DNA of 27,908 bases from an uncultured Acetatifactor sp. (GTDB taxonomy: Bacteria > Bacillota > Clostridia > Lachnospirales > Lachnospiraceae). Below are positions 6,662-14,442 of this stretch, in pieces. How positions within the stretch are numbered: position 1 is the stretch's first letter; each line of letters begins with the position of its first letter. Position numbers and translations under genes: made by a program. The notes below the pieces were generated by a model. That model did no database searches. It saw only the letters and a list, made by a program, of their open reading frames with translations, and was not told the DNA's origin. The stretch lies in NCBI GenBank assembly GCA_910577665.1, contig CAJTOJ010000040.1, positions 1 through 27,908 on the forward strand. The letters run 5' to 3'.

Positions 6662-7297
6662 GCCATCCTTTTTACAAAGTTCCCTTAAGATTCCCTGATA
6701 GACCAGAGGACGCAGTTCCTCCAGGCCCATATGCAGGCTTTTTTCTGTGTACACCGCCATCATGTATGTCACCAGATGGGAAAAGAGTACATACACCTGG
6801 TAATCCAGGGGATGGTCATGCTGCAGTTCCCCGTCCGCCCTTCTCTCTTCCAGTTCCCTGCGGAAAAAATCCAATGGCTCATAGTGGGCAAATTCTTCCG
6901 AATGCATCTTCTGGCGGATCAGGCGGCTGATCTCCGTGTTGTCGGTGAGCATGTGCACAAACCAGAAGAAAGCCTGCATCCTGCAGTTGCGCATGTCAAT
7001 TTCCTGTAACATGAAATCCAGGGACTCTGCAAAGCTGTTCCTTTCACGGAATCTTTCCTTGAGCCACTCCATCATCACTGCCACATGATATACCACGGCA
7101 CAGGCCACAATCTCTTCCTTGGTATCAAAGTATTCATAGGCCGTTCCCTTCCCGATTCCGGCCAGTTCCGTAAGGGAGGAGACTTTCACATTCGTCACAT
7201 CCACTCCCTCCTGTATAAGCTGTCTCACTGCACCATATAGTTTTTCCACCTTAGGCGGTACCTTCCTGATATCTTCAAGTCCCGTTATTTTTCCCAT
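6659..7297 (-). CDS. TetR/AcrR-family transcriptional regulator
   Basis: The protein is 212 residues from the ATG at 7297, chosen because AAGGGGG lies seven bases upstream. The frame stays open for another 34 codons, but that part falls in a hairpin repeat. The N-terminal helix-turn-helix is clear: 'VKVSSLTELAGIGKGTAYEYFDTKEEIV' follows the TetR pattern (helix 2, recognition helix 'GKGTAYEYF', start of helix 4). The C-terminal helical domain is the ligand and dimer part, with 'FFWFVHMLTDNTEISRLIR' in the middle. It lies downstream of the giant RND exporter in the same orientation with about 295 bases between. This is the usual arrangement for a pump and its repressor, so it probably controls the promoter at 12039-12067; that link is inference. 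Confidence 0.92.
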   Translation of the reverse strand: MGKITGLEDIRKVPPKVEKLYGAVRQLIQEGVDVTNVKVSSLTELAGIGKGTAYEYFDTKEEIVACAVVYHVAVMMEWLKERFRERNSFAESLDFMLQEIDMRNCRMQAFFWFVHMLTDNTEISRLIRQKMHSEEFAHYEPLDFFRRELEERRADGELQHDHPLDYQVYVLFSHLVTYMMAVYTEKSLHMGLEELRPLVYQGILRELCKKDG

Positions 7298-7340
7298 TCC
7301 CATACCCCCTTGCGTGCCTGGGCGCGCATACCTGTCAGCA

Positions 7341-7362
7341 ACCCCGCAGCCTGCTGCGGGGT
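7341..7362. repeat. Dispersed hairpin repeat, copy A
   Basis: ACCCCGCAGC (7341-7350) pairs perfectly with GCTGCGGGGT (7353-7362) and is followed by ATGTGG. A second copy at 14029-14097 has ACCCCGCTGC/GCAGCGGGGT followed by ATGTGA, and both are preceded by GTCA(G/A)CA. The one changed base pair is compensated on the other arm. Confidence 0.75.
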
Positions 7363-7405
7363 ATGTGGTCTCCGCTCCGCTTCGGTAGGTGTTGACCATG
7401 CGCCG

Positions 7406-7568
7406 TAGAACTTCTTCTCACACTTCCAGTCATGCCGCGCAAGCGGCATAAATAATCCGTGAGAAGAACGCTGTTCTTGCGTTCTTCGGTGTGAGAAAGG
7501 CGCATTTATGCGCCTTAGAAGTTCTTAGCGCATGTATTTTGAACGCTTAGAACTTCTTCTCACACTTC
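7406..7568. repeat. Compound repeat region between RND pump and tetR
   Basis: The 20-mer TAGAACTTCTTCTCACACTT occurs identically at 7406-7425 and 7548-7567. Between the copies lie several hairpins: ATGCCGC/GCGGCAT, GAACGC/GCGTTC, AAGGCGCAT/ATGCGCCTT, and AGAAGTTCTTAGCG pairing with CGCTTAGAACTTCT at one mismatch. GGTGTGAGAAAG in the middle is partly complementary to the direct repeats, so large alternative folds are possible. No credible coding frame uses this stretch. It may attenuate read-through from the pump gene into tetR, or be a mobile palindromic element. Confidence 0.7.
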
Positions 7569-7592
7569 ACCCCTCCGTCTGATGGTTCCGGT

Positions 7593-10500
7593 CTACTCCA
7601 TGTGATGTCCCTTCCCTTTTCTGAATCGTTTCCTTCCTTTCGCTTCCTGCCCGGTCTGGCTGTTCTGCTCCTCCTGCTTTTCCAGCAGCAGATCACCGGA
7701 TGCGCCCTTCTTTCCTTTCCTGATAAAGAGGTCGTAGATGCATGGGATGACGATCAAGGTGAGCAGGGTGCCATAGAGCAAACCGCCGATGGTCACTACC
7801 GCCATGGGCTTAGCCATCTCGGATCCCATATCCTTACTGAACACCATGGTGGACAGGGCCAGGATCGTGGTCAAGGCTGTCATCAGCACCGGCCGCAGCC
7901 TGGTGCGTCCGGCAGTAAGGATGGCCTGCGTTTTTTCCATGCCTCCCTCCCGAAGCTGGTTCATGTAGTCGATCAGCACGATTCCGTTGTTCACGATAAT
8001 GCCTGCCAGCATGACAAACCCGATCAAGGCAATGACACTGACTTCGCTTCCTGTGACAAAGAGTCCCAGCAGGCCGCCTGTAAAGGCCAGGGGAATGGTA
8101 AACATGATGATAAAGGGCGACAGCAGCGACTGGAATTGTGCCACCATGATCAGATACATGAACACCACCGCCAGAAGCAGCATCAGCAGTACCTGTTCGA
8201 TGGCATCATTGATGGTATCATTCTCACCGGAAGATACCATCTGGTAACCGGCAGGCAGCACATAGCCGGCCAGCTTCCGTTCCACCTGGGCGGATACCAG
8301 ACCCACATTGTAGCCTTCCGCAATGGCTGCAGATACAGCTACATACCGTGTCTGGTCTGCCCGGTTGATGGAGGTGAGGGCTGCAGTGACCTCAAAATCC
8401 GCTATATCGCCCAGGGGTATCTCTATGCTTTCCCCTTCTTCATCTGTGCCAGTGATCTCCATGGCCCGCACCAGTTCCCTGGTCAGCTCTATGTCACCTC
8501 CGTGCATCACATACACATTGTAATCTTTGTCTGCCGCCACCAGGGTGGTGGCACTGCTGGCATCTGCCAGCTTCGAGGCAATCTGGGTAAACACCTGCGC
8601 CACTGTGAGTCCGTACTGCACAGCCTCCTGTCTGTCAATGCGTATACGCAGTTCCTCCTGGGATTCTCCCAGTCCATCGCTGACTTCCGCGGTGCCTTCC
8701 ACACTCTCCACAATGGCCGCCACCTCCCCTGCAATCTGCTGCAGGGTATCCAGGTCACGTCCCCGCACCTGGATGGAGATGCCGCTGCCTCCCATGGCAC
8801 TCATGTCCATACTGGAGGTATCTATGGTGATCTCTGCATCCAGTCCTTCTGTCTTCTCTTTGATGATGCCAGCGATCTCCTCGTTGGTCATGGATTTGTC
8901 TTCCCGTGTCAGCACATAGACTGTGGCGTTATGGGTGCTTCCTCCGCCGCTCATACCGCCCAGCAGTGCCATGGTGGAAGCGCTGGTCATGGCACCTACA
9001 TTCTGGACATCCTCAATGGATAGGATTGCCTCTACCACCTGGTCCGTCACTTCCCCGGTTTCCTCCAGGGTGGCGTCTTCTTGCAGTTCCACATTGACGG
9101 TAAGCTGTGTAGAATCCATATCTGCCATGAATGCCGTTCCGTTTGTCATGGCCAGGAAAAAGCTTGCCGCCAGCAGCGCCAGAACCAGCACCAGCACCAG
9201 GGCCTTTACCCGCAGTGCCATGGCCAGAACCTTCTCATAGCCATGACTAAGCCAGTTGAAGAACCGGCTCTCCTTCTGCTCTCTGGCCTTTGCCAGTATC
9301 TTGGAGGACATGGCTGGCACCACTGTCAAGGCGATCAGCAGACTGGCCAACAGGGAATAGGCTATGGTCAGTCCCATATCCACAAAGAGTTGCCGGGTGA
9401 TTCCTTCCGTGAACACAATGGGCAGGAACACGCAGACAGTGGTCAGTGTGGAAGCCATGATGGCCCCTGCCACTTCCCTGGCGCCCTCTGTGGCAGCTTC
9501 CTTCACGGAATATCCCTCTCCCCGCAGCCTGTAGATATTCTCAATCACCACAATGGAATTGTCCACCAACATACCGATTCCCAGCGCCAGGCCGGACAGG
9601 GAGATGATATTCAGTGTCACTCCGCTGAAATACATACACACAATGGCTGTCACCAGGCTGATGGGTATGGAGAATGCCACCACAATGGTGGGACGCAGAT
9701 CCTTCAAAAACAGGATCAGGATCAGAATGGCCAGCAATCCCCCAAACAGGATATTGCTGAGAATGGCATCCATCACCAGGTCAATGTAGATTCCCTGATC
9801 CATCAGGGGAATAAGGGTAAGATCCTGGTTCTCTGCCATCATGTCCTCAAAACGTTCCGCCAGCAGATCGGAAACCTCCCCGGTGGAATATCCTGTCTGT
9901 TTCTGTATGGTCAGCATGACACCTACACTGCCATCCACATTGGTATAAATCTCCGCAGAGTTGTCTGTATAGAATACATCCGCCACATCCCCCAGGGTGA
10001 TCACAGGCACATTTTCCATGTGCAGATCCATCAGGGGCATGGCACGGAGTTCTTCCACCGTGGAGGGTTTGTCACCCACACGCACCATGTAATCAATGCC
10101 TTCCTCTGTGACATACCCCGCTGGCATGGCAAAATTCTGCGCCACCAGCAGATTCTTCACGGTATCCACGGTAAGGATATGGTTCATGTCTGCCTGTTCG
10201 TAGGCATTTTCCCTGGCCTCTGCAAGCTGCTCTTCCCCATCTGCCAGCTGTTGTTCGGCATCCTTCAGCTGCTGTTCGGCATCTTTGATCTGGTCCAGCC
10301 CGCTGTTGATCTGTTCCTGGCCGGCATCTAACTGGGACAGGGCCAACTCCAGCTGGTATTCCCCCAGGGAAATGGAGGCCTTGCCATTGGCGAATTCCAC
10401 AGCCGCCGTCATCTGGCCTTTTTCAATGGCAATGAGACCACTGTTGATATCCTGAATGGCTTTGGCCAGGTCAGTGACATTCTGTTTCTTCAAAGTCTCG

Positions 10501-11960
10501 TTGATCATGGCCACATAGGCCTCATACCCCAGGCCGTTGGTGAGAGCCGTAAGGGCGGTCTGCATGTCTTCCAGCTGCTGCTGCAATGCAGGCTGTCCAT
10601 CCAGCAGGGACAGCATCTCCCTGGCCGCCGCTTCTGCTGCACCCAGGGCCGTGCCTACGGTAGTGGAGACTGCCTGGATCTGCTCCTGGCCCGGAATGGA
10701 TCCTGTGCCAGGGTCAATCACCGGATACCAGGGATCTAACGCCTTTGCCGCACCTATCACCTGGGCCAGCTGTTCGTTGGACGCTGCTAACAGGAGCAAT
10801 GCCGGATTCCCCAGAAAATCCAGACGCAGCTGATTCATCTCCTCCTGCTTCGCCTGCATGGTAGCCAAGGCAGCTGCCACAGCCCCGGCATCCCCCCCTG
10901 AAACCGTCATGGACTGCAATGCTGCTGCCCACTCCTGCATAAGGCTTGTATACGATGCCAGATACCCTGTATCCCGCAGGTTCTGCAGGTCTCCCTTCAT
11001 TGGCTCCAGCTGTCCCATCTGGGCCAGGGCTTCCTCTATCTTCCGGATCCCTTCCTGCAACTGCCTGGCTGTGGCCAGGTCAGTCTGGATTCCCTCCAGC
11101 TGGGCTTTGGCAGACAGCAGGGCATTCTTCTGGACAGCAAGCTGGTTGTTCAGTGCCTCCTGCTGGTTCTCCAGCTCCTGCCTGCCATCTTCCAGTTCCT
11201 TCTGGCCATCCAGAAGCTCTTTCCTGCCATCCTGCAATTCCTTCTGGCCGTCCACAAGCTCCTTGCGTCCACTTTCCAGTTCCTTCTTGCCATCCTCCAG
11301 TTCCTTGCGGCCGCTTTCCAGCTCTTCCTCTGCCTCCTGCATCTTGTCATCTATGGCGGCAAATACTTTCTCGTTGAGAGCTTCTATCTTATCCTCCCGG
11401 ATAATGACGTTGACACTCTCTTCCAGAAGACCGGTGGCACTGACGCTGGCCACTCCCTCCAGGCTCTCCAGATCCGGCATGACAGAATCCTGCACATATG
11501 TACTGAGCTGTCCATTGTCCATGCCCTCCACCCCTACAGCGGCAATCATCACTGGCAGCATATCCGGATTCATCTTTATGATAATGGGACTGCCGATGGC
11601 ATCATCCCAGTAGCTGCTGATCTGGTCCAGGCTCTCCCGGATCTCCAGGGACACAGCATTCATATCTGCTGTCTGGGCGAATTCCAGGATCACCATGGAA
11701 TAGTTCTCATTGGACACAGAGCGGATACTCTGGATATTGCTGACCGTGGCCATGCTGGCCTCCACCGGCTGGGTCACCGCCATCTCCACCGTCTCCGGGC
11801 TGGCCCCGGGATATGTAGTCATAACGATCACATAGGGCAGGCTGATATTGGGCAGCAGGTCTGCCGTCATCCTGGTAAAGGACACTACACCCAGGACAAT
11901 GGCCAGCACCACGCCCACCAACACGGTATACGGTTTTTTCACACTGAATTTTGATATCAT
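7593..11960 (-). CDS. RND-superfamily efflux transporter with large coiled-coil insert
   Basis: This 1455-residue protein is much longer than the roughly 1040 residues usual for AcrB/HAE-type pumps. Membrane segment 1 is at about 12-30, followed by the porter domain ('TTYPGASPETVEMAVTQPVE', 'SYWDDAIGSPII'). At about residue 202, just after 'IIREDKIEALNEK', where AcrB enters its docking subdomain, an insert of about 390 residues begins. It contains eight consecutive heptads of the form KELxDGx (about 213-268), a Gln/Ala-rich helical part, and a second LKDAEQQLxDGEEQ coil (about 555-585). The pump then resumes at 'ILTVDTVKNLLVAQNFAMPAGYV'. The TM4 proton-relay region reads 'GMLVDNSIVVIENIY' (Asp800, Asn801). 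No adaptor or outer-membrane gene is nearby, as expected for a one-membrane cell. The start at 11960 has AGAGG and GGAGG upstream. Substrate unknown. Confidence 0.95.
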   Translation of the reverse strand: MISKFSVKKPYTVLVGVVLAIVLGVVSFTRMTADLLPNISLPYVIVMTTYPGASPETVEMAVTQPVEASMATVSNIQSIRSVSNENYSMVILEFAQTADMNAVSLEIRESLDQISSYWDDAIGSPIIIKMNPDMLPVMIAAVGVEGMDNGQLSTYVQDSVMPDLESLEGVASVSATGLLEESVNVIIREDKIEALNEKVFAAIDDKMQEAEEELESGRKELEDGKKELESGRKELVDGQKELQDGRKELLDGQKELEDGRQELENQQEALNNQLAVQKNALLSAKAQLEGIQTDLATARQLQEGIRKIEEALAQMGQLEPMKGDLQNLRDTGYLASYTSLMQEWAAALQSMTVSGGDAGAVAAALATMQAKQEEMNQLRLDFLGNPALLLLAASNEQLAQVIGAAKALDPWYPVIDPGTGSIPGQEQIQAVSTTVGTALGAAEAAAREMLSLLDGQPALQQQLEDMQTALTALTNGLGYEAYVAMINETLKKQNVTDLAKAIQDINSGLIAIEKGQMTAAVEFANGKASISLGEYQLELALSQLDAGQEQINSGLDQIKDAEQQLKDAEQQLADGEEQLAEARENAYEQADMNHILTVDTVKNLLVAQNFAMPAGYVTEEGIDYMVRVGDKPSTVEELRAMPLMDLHMENVPVITLGDVADVFYTDNSAEIYTNVDGSVGVMLTIQKQTGYSTGEVSDLLAERFEDMMAENQDLTLIPLMDQGIYIDLVMDAILSNILFGGLLAILILILFLKDLRPTIVVAFSIPISLVTAIVCMYFSGVTLNIISLSGLALGIGMLVDNSIVVIENIYRLRGEGYSVKEAATEGAREVAGAIMASTLTTVCVFLPIVFTEGITRQLFVDMGLTIAYSLLASLLIALTVVPAMSSKILAKAREQKESRFFNWLSHGYEKVLAMALRVKALVLVLVLALLAASFFLAMTNGTAFMADMDSTQLTVNVELQEDATLEETGEVTDQVVEAILSIEDVQNVGAMTSASTMALLGGMSGGGSTHNATVYVLTREDKSMTNEEIAGIIKEKTEGLDAEITIDTSSMDMSAMGGSGISIQVRGRDLDTLQQIAGEVAAIVESVEGTAEVSDGLGESQEELRIRIDRQEAVQYGLTVAQVFTQIASKLADASSATTLVAADKDYNVYVMHGGDIELTRELVRAMEITGTDEEGESIEIPLGDIADFEVTAALTSINRADQTRYVAVSAAIAEGYNVGLVSAQVERKLAGYVLPAGYQMVSSGENDTINDAIEQVLLMLLLAVVFMYLIMVAQFQSLLSPFIIMFTIPLAFTGGLLGLFVTGSEVSVIALIGFVMLAGIIVNNGIVLIDYMNQLREGGMEKTQAILTAGRTRLRPVLMTALTTILALSTMVFSKDMGSEMAKPMAVVTIGGLLYGTLLTLIVIPCIYDLFIRKGKKGASGDLLLEKQEEQNSQTGQEAKGRKRFRKGKGHHME

Positions 11961-12010
11961 GACCTCTAGCTGCCTCCATCACACTAAGTATATCTGTTGT
12001 CATATTCCGT

Positions 12011-12027
12011 CCGACCAGTCAGTCAGT
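12011..12027. promoter_or_regulatory. Candidate TetR operator just after the pump transcription start
   Basis: The minus strand reads ACTGACTGACTGGTCGG, a GACTGGTC core with tandem ACTG repeats, at about +5 to +21 relative to the predicted start. GACnnGTC cores occur in some TetR-family operators. The placement would block transcription. No second copy is seen upstream of tetR itself. Confidence 0.4.
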
Positions 12028-12038
12028 TTTCTCCGATG

Positions 12039-12067
12039 ATTATAAAACGGGAAACCTGTCAAGTCAA
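12039..12067 (-). promoter_or_regulatory. Sigma-A promoter of the RND pump
   Basis: TTGACT (12067-12062), a 17-base spacer and TATAAT (12044-12039) on the minus strand. A second overlapping TTGACA is at the wrong distance. Transcription should begin near 12032, about 70 bases before the ATG. Confidence 0.85.
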
Positions 12068-12090
12068 GAAAACAAATCGGATCCATTTAT

Positions 12091-12142
12091 AAAAAAAACA
12101 TAAAGCAGGCAGGACTGTACCGTTTTCTCAGTCCTGCCTGCT
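12091..12142 (-). terminator. Terminator of the rlmB-sigH unit
   Basis: AGCAGGCAGGACTG at 12104-12117 pairs perfectly with CAGTCCTGCCTGCT at 12129-12142. On the minus strand it is followed by TTTATG and eight T. A smaller hairpin, ATCCGGAC/GTCCGGAT at 12155-12179, precedes it. Together they separate sigH from the pump promoter. Confidence 0.88.
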
Positions 12143-12280
12143 CTTCCTGTCTATATCCGGACCTTACCCATGTCCGGATCCGGGTATATTCCCTTTGTGT
12201 TTCTCTTTTACGCTTCCCTCAAGTCTCCATCTCTTGGATGCTTTTTCGTCTATCTCTTTATGGTTCCTTCCATCCCTGCC

Positions 12281-12901
12281 TTACAGCATCTTCCGGATCT
12301 TCCCTTTGAGCCGTTGCAGGGCATTATCCGTGGCTTTCTCCTCCCGGCCCAGCACCTTTGCAATCTGGGAATAGCTCATACCTGTCAGGTACAGGTCCAA
12401 TACCTGTTTCTCAAAATCGCTCAGTTCCCTGTCGATGATACCCTCCAGATATTCCACCCTCTCCCGGTCCAGCACAAGCTCTTCCGGGTTCAGTTCAGCC
12501 CGGTCTGCCAGAAGCTCTGCCAGCGGAGGCCCTTCCCTGTCATCCGGCAATACGGCCTTGCTGTCCAGGGACACGTAACTGTTCAAAGGCAGATGCTTCT
12601 GGCGCTTGGAAGCCTGCACCGCCGTGTACATCTGTCTGCTGATACACAGTTCTGCAAAAGTATAAAAGCTGGCGTCCCGGCCCGGATCAAAGTCCCGCAC
12701 CGCCTTGAACAATCCGATCATCCCCTCCTGGATCAGATCCTCATTGTCCGCACCCAGGATAAACATTGACTTGGCCTTACTCCGCACCAGGTTCTTGTAT
12801 TTGTCACAGATGAAATCCATGATAGGTGTCTCTCCCCTGCGGAGCCTGTCCAGCAGTTCTCCATCGGAGCATTGTTCATAATCAGAATATCTTCCAGACA
12901 T
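12281..12901 (-). CDS. sigH: RNA polymerase sporulation sigma factor SigH (Spo0H)
   Basis: The protein is 206 residues from the ATG at 12901, which lies seven bases after the rlmB stop behind GGGGATAAGGG. Upstream in-frame codons overlap rlmB and look unused. Sigma-70 region 2 is clear: 'DLIQEGMIGLFKAVRDFDPGRDASFYTFAELCISRQMYTAVQASKRQKHLPLNSYVSLD' covers core binding and -10 recognition. Region 4 at the C-terminus contains 'LSDFEKQVLDLYLTGMSYSQIAKVLGREEKATDNALQRLKGKI' with the -35-recognition helix-turn-helix. Length and position directly after rlmB match the SigH of spore-forming Bacillota, which drives transition-state and early sporulation genes. The small RNase gene often found between rlmB and sigH in bacilli is absent. 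Confidence 0.95.
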   Translation of the reverse strand: MSGRYSDYEQCSDGELLDRLRRGETPIMDFICDKYKNLVRSKAKSMFILGADNEDLIQEGMIGLFKAVRDFDPGRDASFYTFAELCISRQMYTAVQASKRQKHLPLNSYVSLDSKAVLPDDREGPPLAELLADRAELNPEELVLDRERVEYLEGIIDRELSDFEKQVLDLYLTGMSYSQIAKVLGREEKATDNALQRLKGKIRKML

Positions 12902-12908
12902 GCCGCCC

Positions 12909-13922
12909 TTATCCCCTCTGACGCACGATTTCATAGGCAAGCACTCCTGCTGCCACTGAGGCGTTGAGGGAATCAATATTTCCCTTCATGGGAATGGCAG
13001 CCACCATGTCACATTTTTCCTTCACCAGCCTGCCCACACCTTCCCCTTCACTGCCTACCACCAGGCCAATGGGTCCTTTCAGATCCAGCTTGTACATGGA
13101 GGTTCCCCCCATGTCCGCACAGACGAACCACAGGCCTTCCTTCTTCAGATCTTCAATGGTCTTGGCCAGATTGGTGACTTTAGCCACAGGAGTATAGTTC
13201 AATGCCCCTGCAGAAGTCCTGGCCACAGTGGAAGTCAGTCCCACTGCCCGGTTCCTGGGGATGATGACACCATGTGCCCCGGCCAGGTTGGCCGTGCGGA
13301 TGATGGCGCCCAGGTTGTGGGGATCTTCCATGTTGTCCAGCAGGATCAAGAAAGGCGGCTCTCCTTTCTCCCTGGCCGCCCGGAGCATATCCTCCACCTG
13401 GGCATAGGCATAAGCTGCAGACACGGCAATGACTCCCTGGTGCTTTCCATGTTCGGAAATCTGGTCCAGCCGTTCCCTGGTCACATATTTTACCAGGGTA
13501 TCCTGCTTCTTCGCCTCCCGTTTGATGGTCATGATGGGTCCGTCCTGGCAGTCTTCCAGAATATAGAGTTTATCAATGGTACGGCCAGCCCGGAATGCCT
13601 CAATCACTGCATTCCTGCCCTCTATGGTGAAGCCTTCCGCCTCCTGGCTATCCTCCTGCCGCTGCTGGTTTGTGGACAGATCTGCATATCCTGTCTGGCT
13701 CCGGCCACCTCCCTGGCCACCCTCATGGCTTTTTCTGACACCACTCTTCTGGTCAGCACCTGCCCTGTATCCCTGGTACCCTGTCTGTCTGGATGTGTCC
13801 CTCCAATGGTCCCCAGGCTTGCCTGCCCTGCTGCCACCCTGCTGCCCTGTGTGCTGCTTTCTGTATTTCCCAGATCCCTGATCCGTATGGTTTCCCCACT
13901 GTCTTCCCATCTTTATACCCAT
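12909..13922 (-). CDS. rlmB: 23S rRNA (guanosine-2'-O-)-methyltransferase RlmB with low-complexity N-terminal extension
   Basis: This is a SpoU-class SPOUT methyltransferase. It has an N-terminal L30e-like RNA-binding part ('EGRNAVIEAFRAGRTIDKLYI') and the three knot motifs 'LDNMEDPHNLGAIIRTANLAGAHGVI', 'GLVVGSEGEGVGRL' and 'IPMKGNIDSLNASVAAGVLAYEIV', which bind SAM. It methylates the 2'-O of a guanosine in the 23S peptidyl-transferase region. In front of the usual domain lies about 95 residues rich in Gly, Gln, Arg, Ser and Tyr ('GQQGGSRAGKPG', 'QTGYQGYRAG'), an RGG-like disordered tail. The start is uncertain: ATG 13922 is used here, with ATG 13910 and TTG 13976 possible. A CTGCGCAT/ATGCGCAG hairpin sits directly before 13922. 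sigH follows seven bases after the stop. Confidence 0.92.
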   Translation of the reverse strand: MGIKMGRQWGNHTDQGSGKYRKQHTGQQGGSRAGKPGDHWRDTSRQTGYQGYRAGADQKSGVRKSHEGGQGGGRSQTGYADLSTNQQRQEDSQEAEGFTIEGRNAVIEAFRAGRTIDKLYILEDCQDGPIMTIKREAKKQDTLVKYVTRERLDQISEHGKHQGVIAVSAAYAYAQVEDMLRAAREKGEPPFLILLDNMEDPHNLGAIIRTANLAGAHGVIIPRNRAVGLTSTVARTSAGALNYTPVAKVTNLAKTIEDLKKEGLWFVCADMGGTSMYKLDLKGPIGLVVGSEGEGVGRLVKEKCDMVAAIPMKGNIDSLNASVAAGVLAYEIVRQRG

Positions 13923-14028
13923 CTGCGCATTGCGATGCGCAGTCTGATCAGCAGTTGAATACGCATTTTTATCCAACTGTTATAAGTTCCCATGCATCCC
14001 CATGTTACACCATAAGCGAAAGTCAACA

Positions 14029-14168
14029 ACCCCGCTGCGAAGCAAAGCGTGCTAAAGCACGCTGGCATTAAGCTTGTAGCACTGCAAGCAGCGGGGTATG
14101 TGACCCTCTCGGCAAGAGCCAAATGGATGCTGACGCATCCGCTCGGCTCATTGCCCGCGGGAATCAAG
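14029..14168. repeat. Dispersed structured repeat, copy B (two compound hairpins)
   Basis: The stretch between rlmB and the zinc-ribbon gene (about 330 bases without a gene) is dominated by this element. Outer stem ACCCCGCTGC (14029-14038)/GCAGCGGGGT (14088-14097) encloses AGCGTGCT/AGCACGCT (14046-14063) and GCTTG/CAAGC (14072-14089), alternative to the outer arm. A second compound hairpin follows: GGCAAGAGCC (14111-14120) with GGCTCATTGCC (14145-14155), enclosing GGATGC/GCATCC. Parts recur at 7341-7362 and 27785-27808. Bases 14169-14250 show only an ATGGTTACCAT dyad with a T-rich tail after the zinc-ribbon stop, a weak terminator. Confidence 0.75.
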
Positions 14169-14250
14169 AGTTAAGATGCATAGGGAATTTTATACTAAAT
14201 AGGATATACGATTTCTGCGCAAAAAGCAACAAAAACAAATGGTAACCATC

Positions 14251-14442
14251 TCATACAAAAAGTGTACAGCCCTGTTGCTTAAACTGCTCTATTTTCTGGT
14301 CGATCAGTTCCGGTGGCACATCCAGGTATGCGGCCAGGCAGTCCCTGCAGAAGAATTCCTTACTACCTCTGTTCACGAACTTCTTATGTGCCCCGATCTC
14401 ATTGCCAGTCAAGCCCCTGCTGCACTGGATGCAGCCGGGCAT
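14251..14442 (-). CDS. Small zinc-ribbon-like protein
   Basis: This 63-residue protein has two CxxC knuckles, 'CIQC' at 4-7 and 'CRDC' at 32-35, the classic spacing for one structural zinc. The middle part is basic ('GAHKKFVNRG') and a helical tail ends in 'FKQQGCTLFV'. Its ATG overlaps the alpha-galactosidase stop as TAATG, so translation is probably coupled to that gene. No ribosome site of its own is needed. The exact role is unknown; nucleic-acid or protein binding is inference from the zinc ribbon. I have the impression that similar short proteins are common in Lachnospiraceae, but this was not checked. Confidence 0.8.
   Translation of the reverse strand: MPGCIQCSRGLTGNEIGAHKKFVNRGSKEFFCRDCLAAYLDVPPELIDQKIEQFKQQGCTLFV

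Noticed and set aside
7298..7399. 34-codon N-terminal extension of the TetR regulator
   Set aside because: It runs through hairpin repeat copy A, and a good ribosome site supports the ATG at 7297.
7602..10331. Long plus-strand frames opposite the RND gene
   Set aside because: His/Gln/Cys-rich shadow translations of the pump gene without ribosome sites or domains.
13913..14167. Short frame reading through the structured repeat ('YPAACSATSLMPACFSTLCFAAG')
   Set aside because: It is the translation of dispersed repeat copy B; the DNA is conserved as structure rather than as coding sequence.
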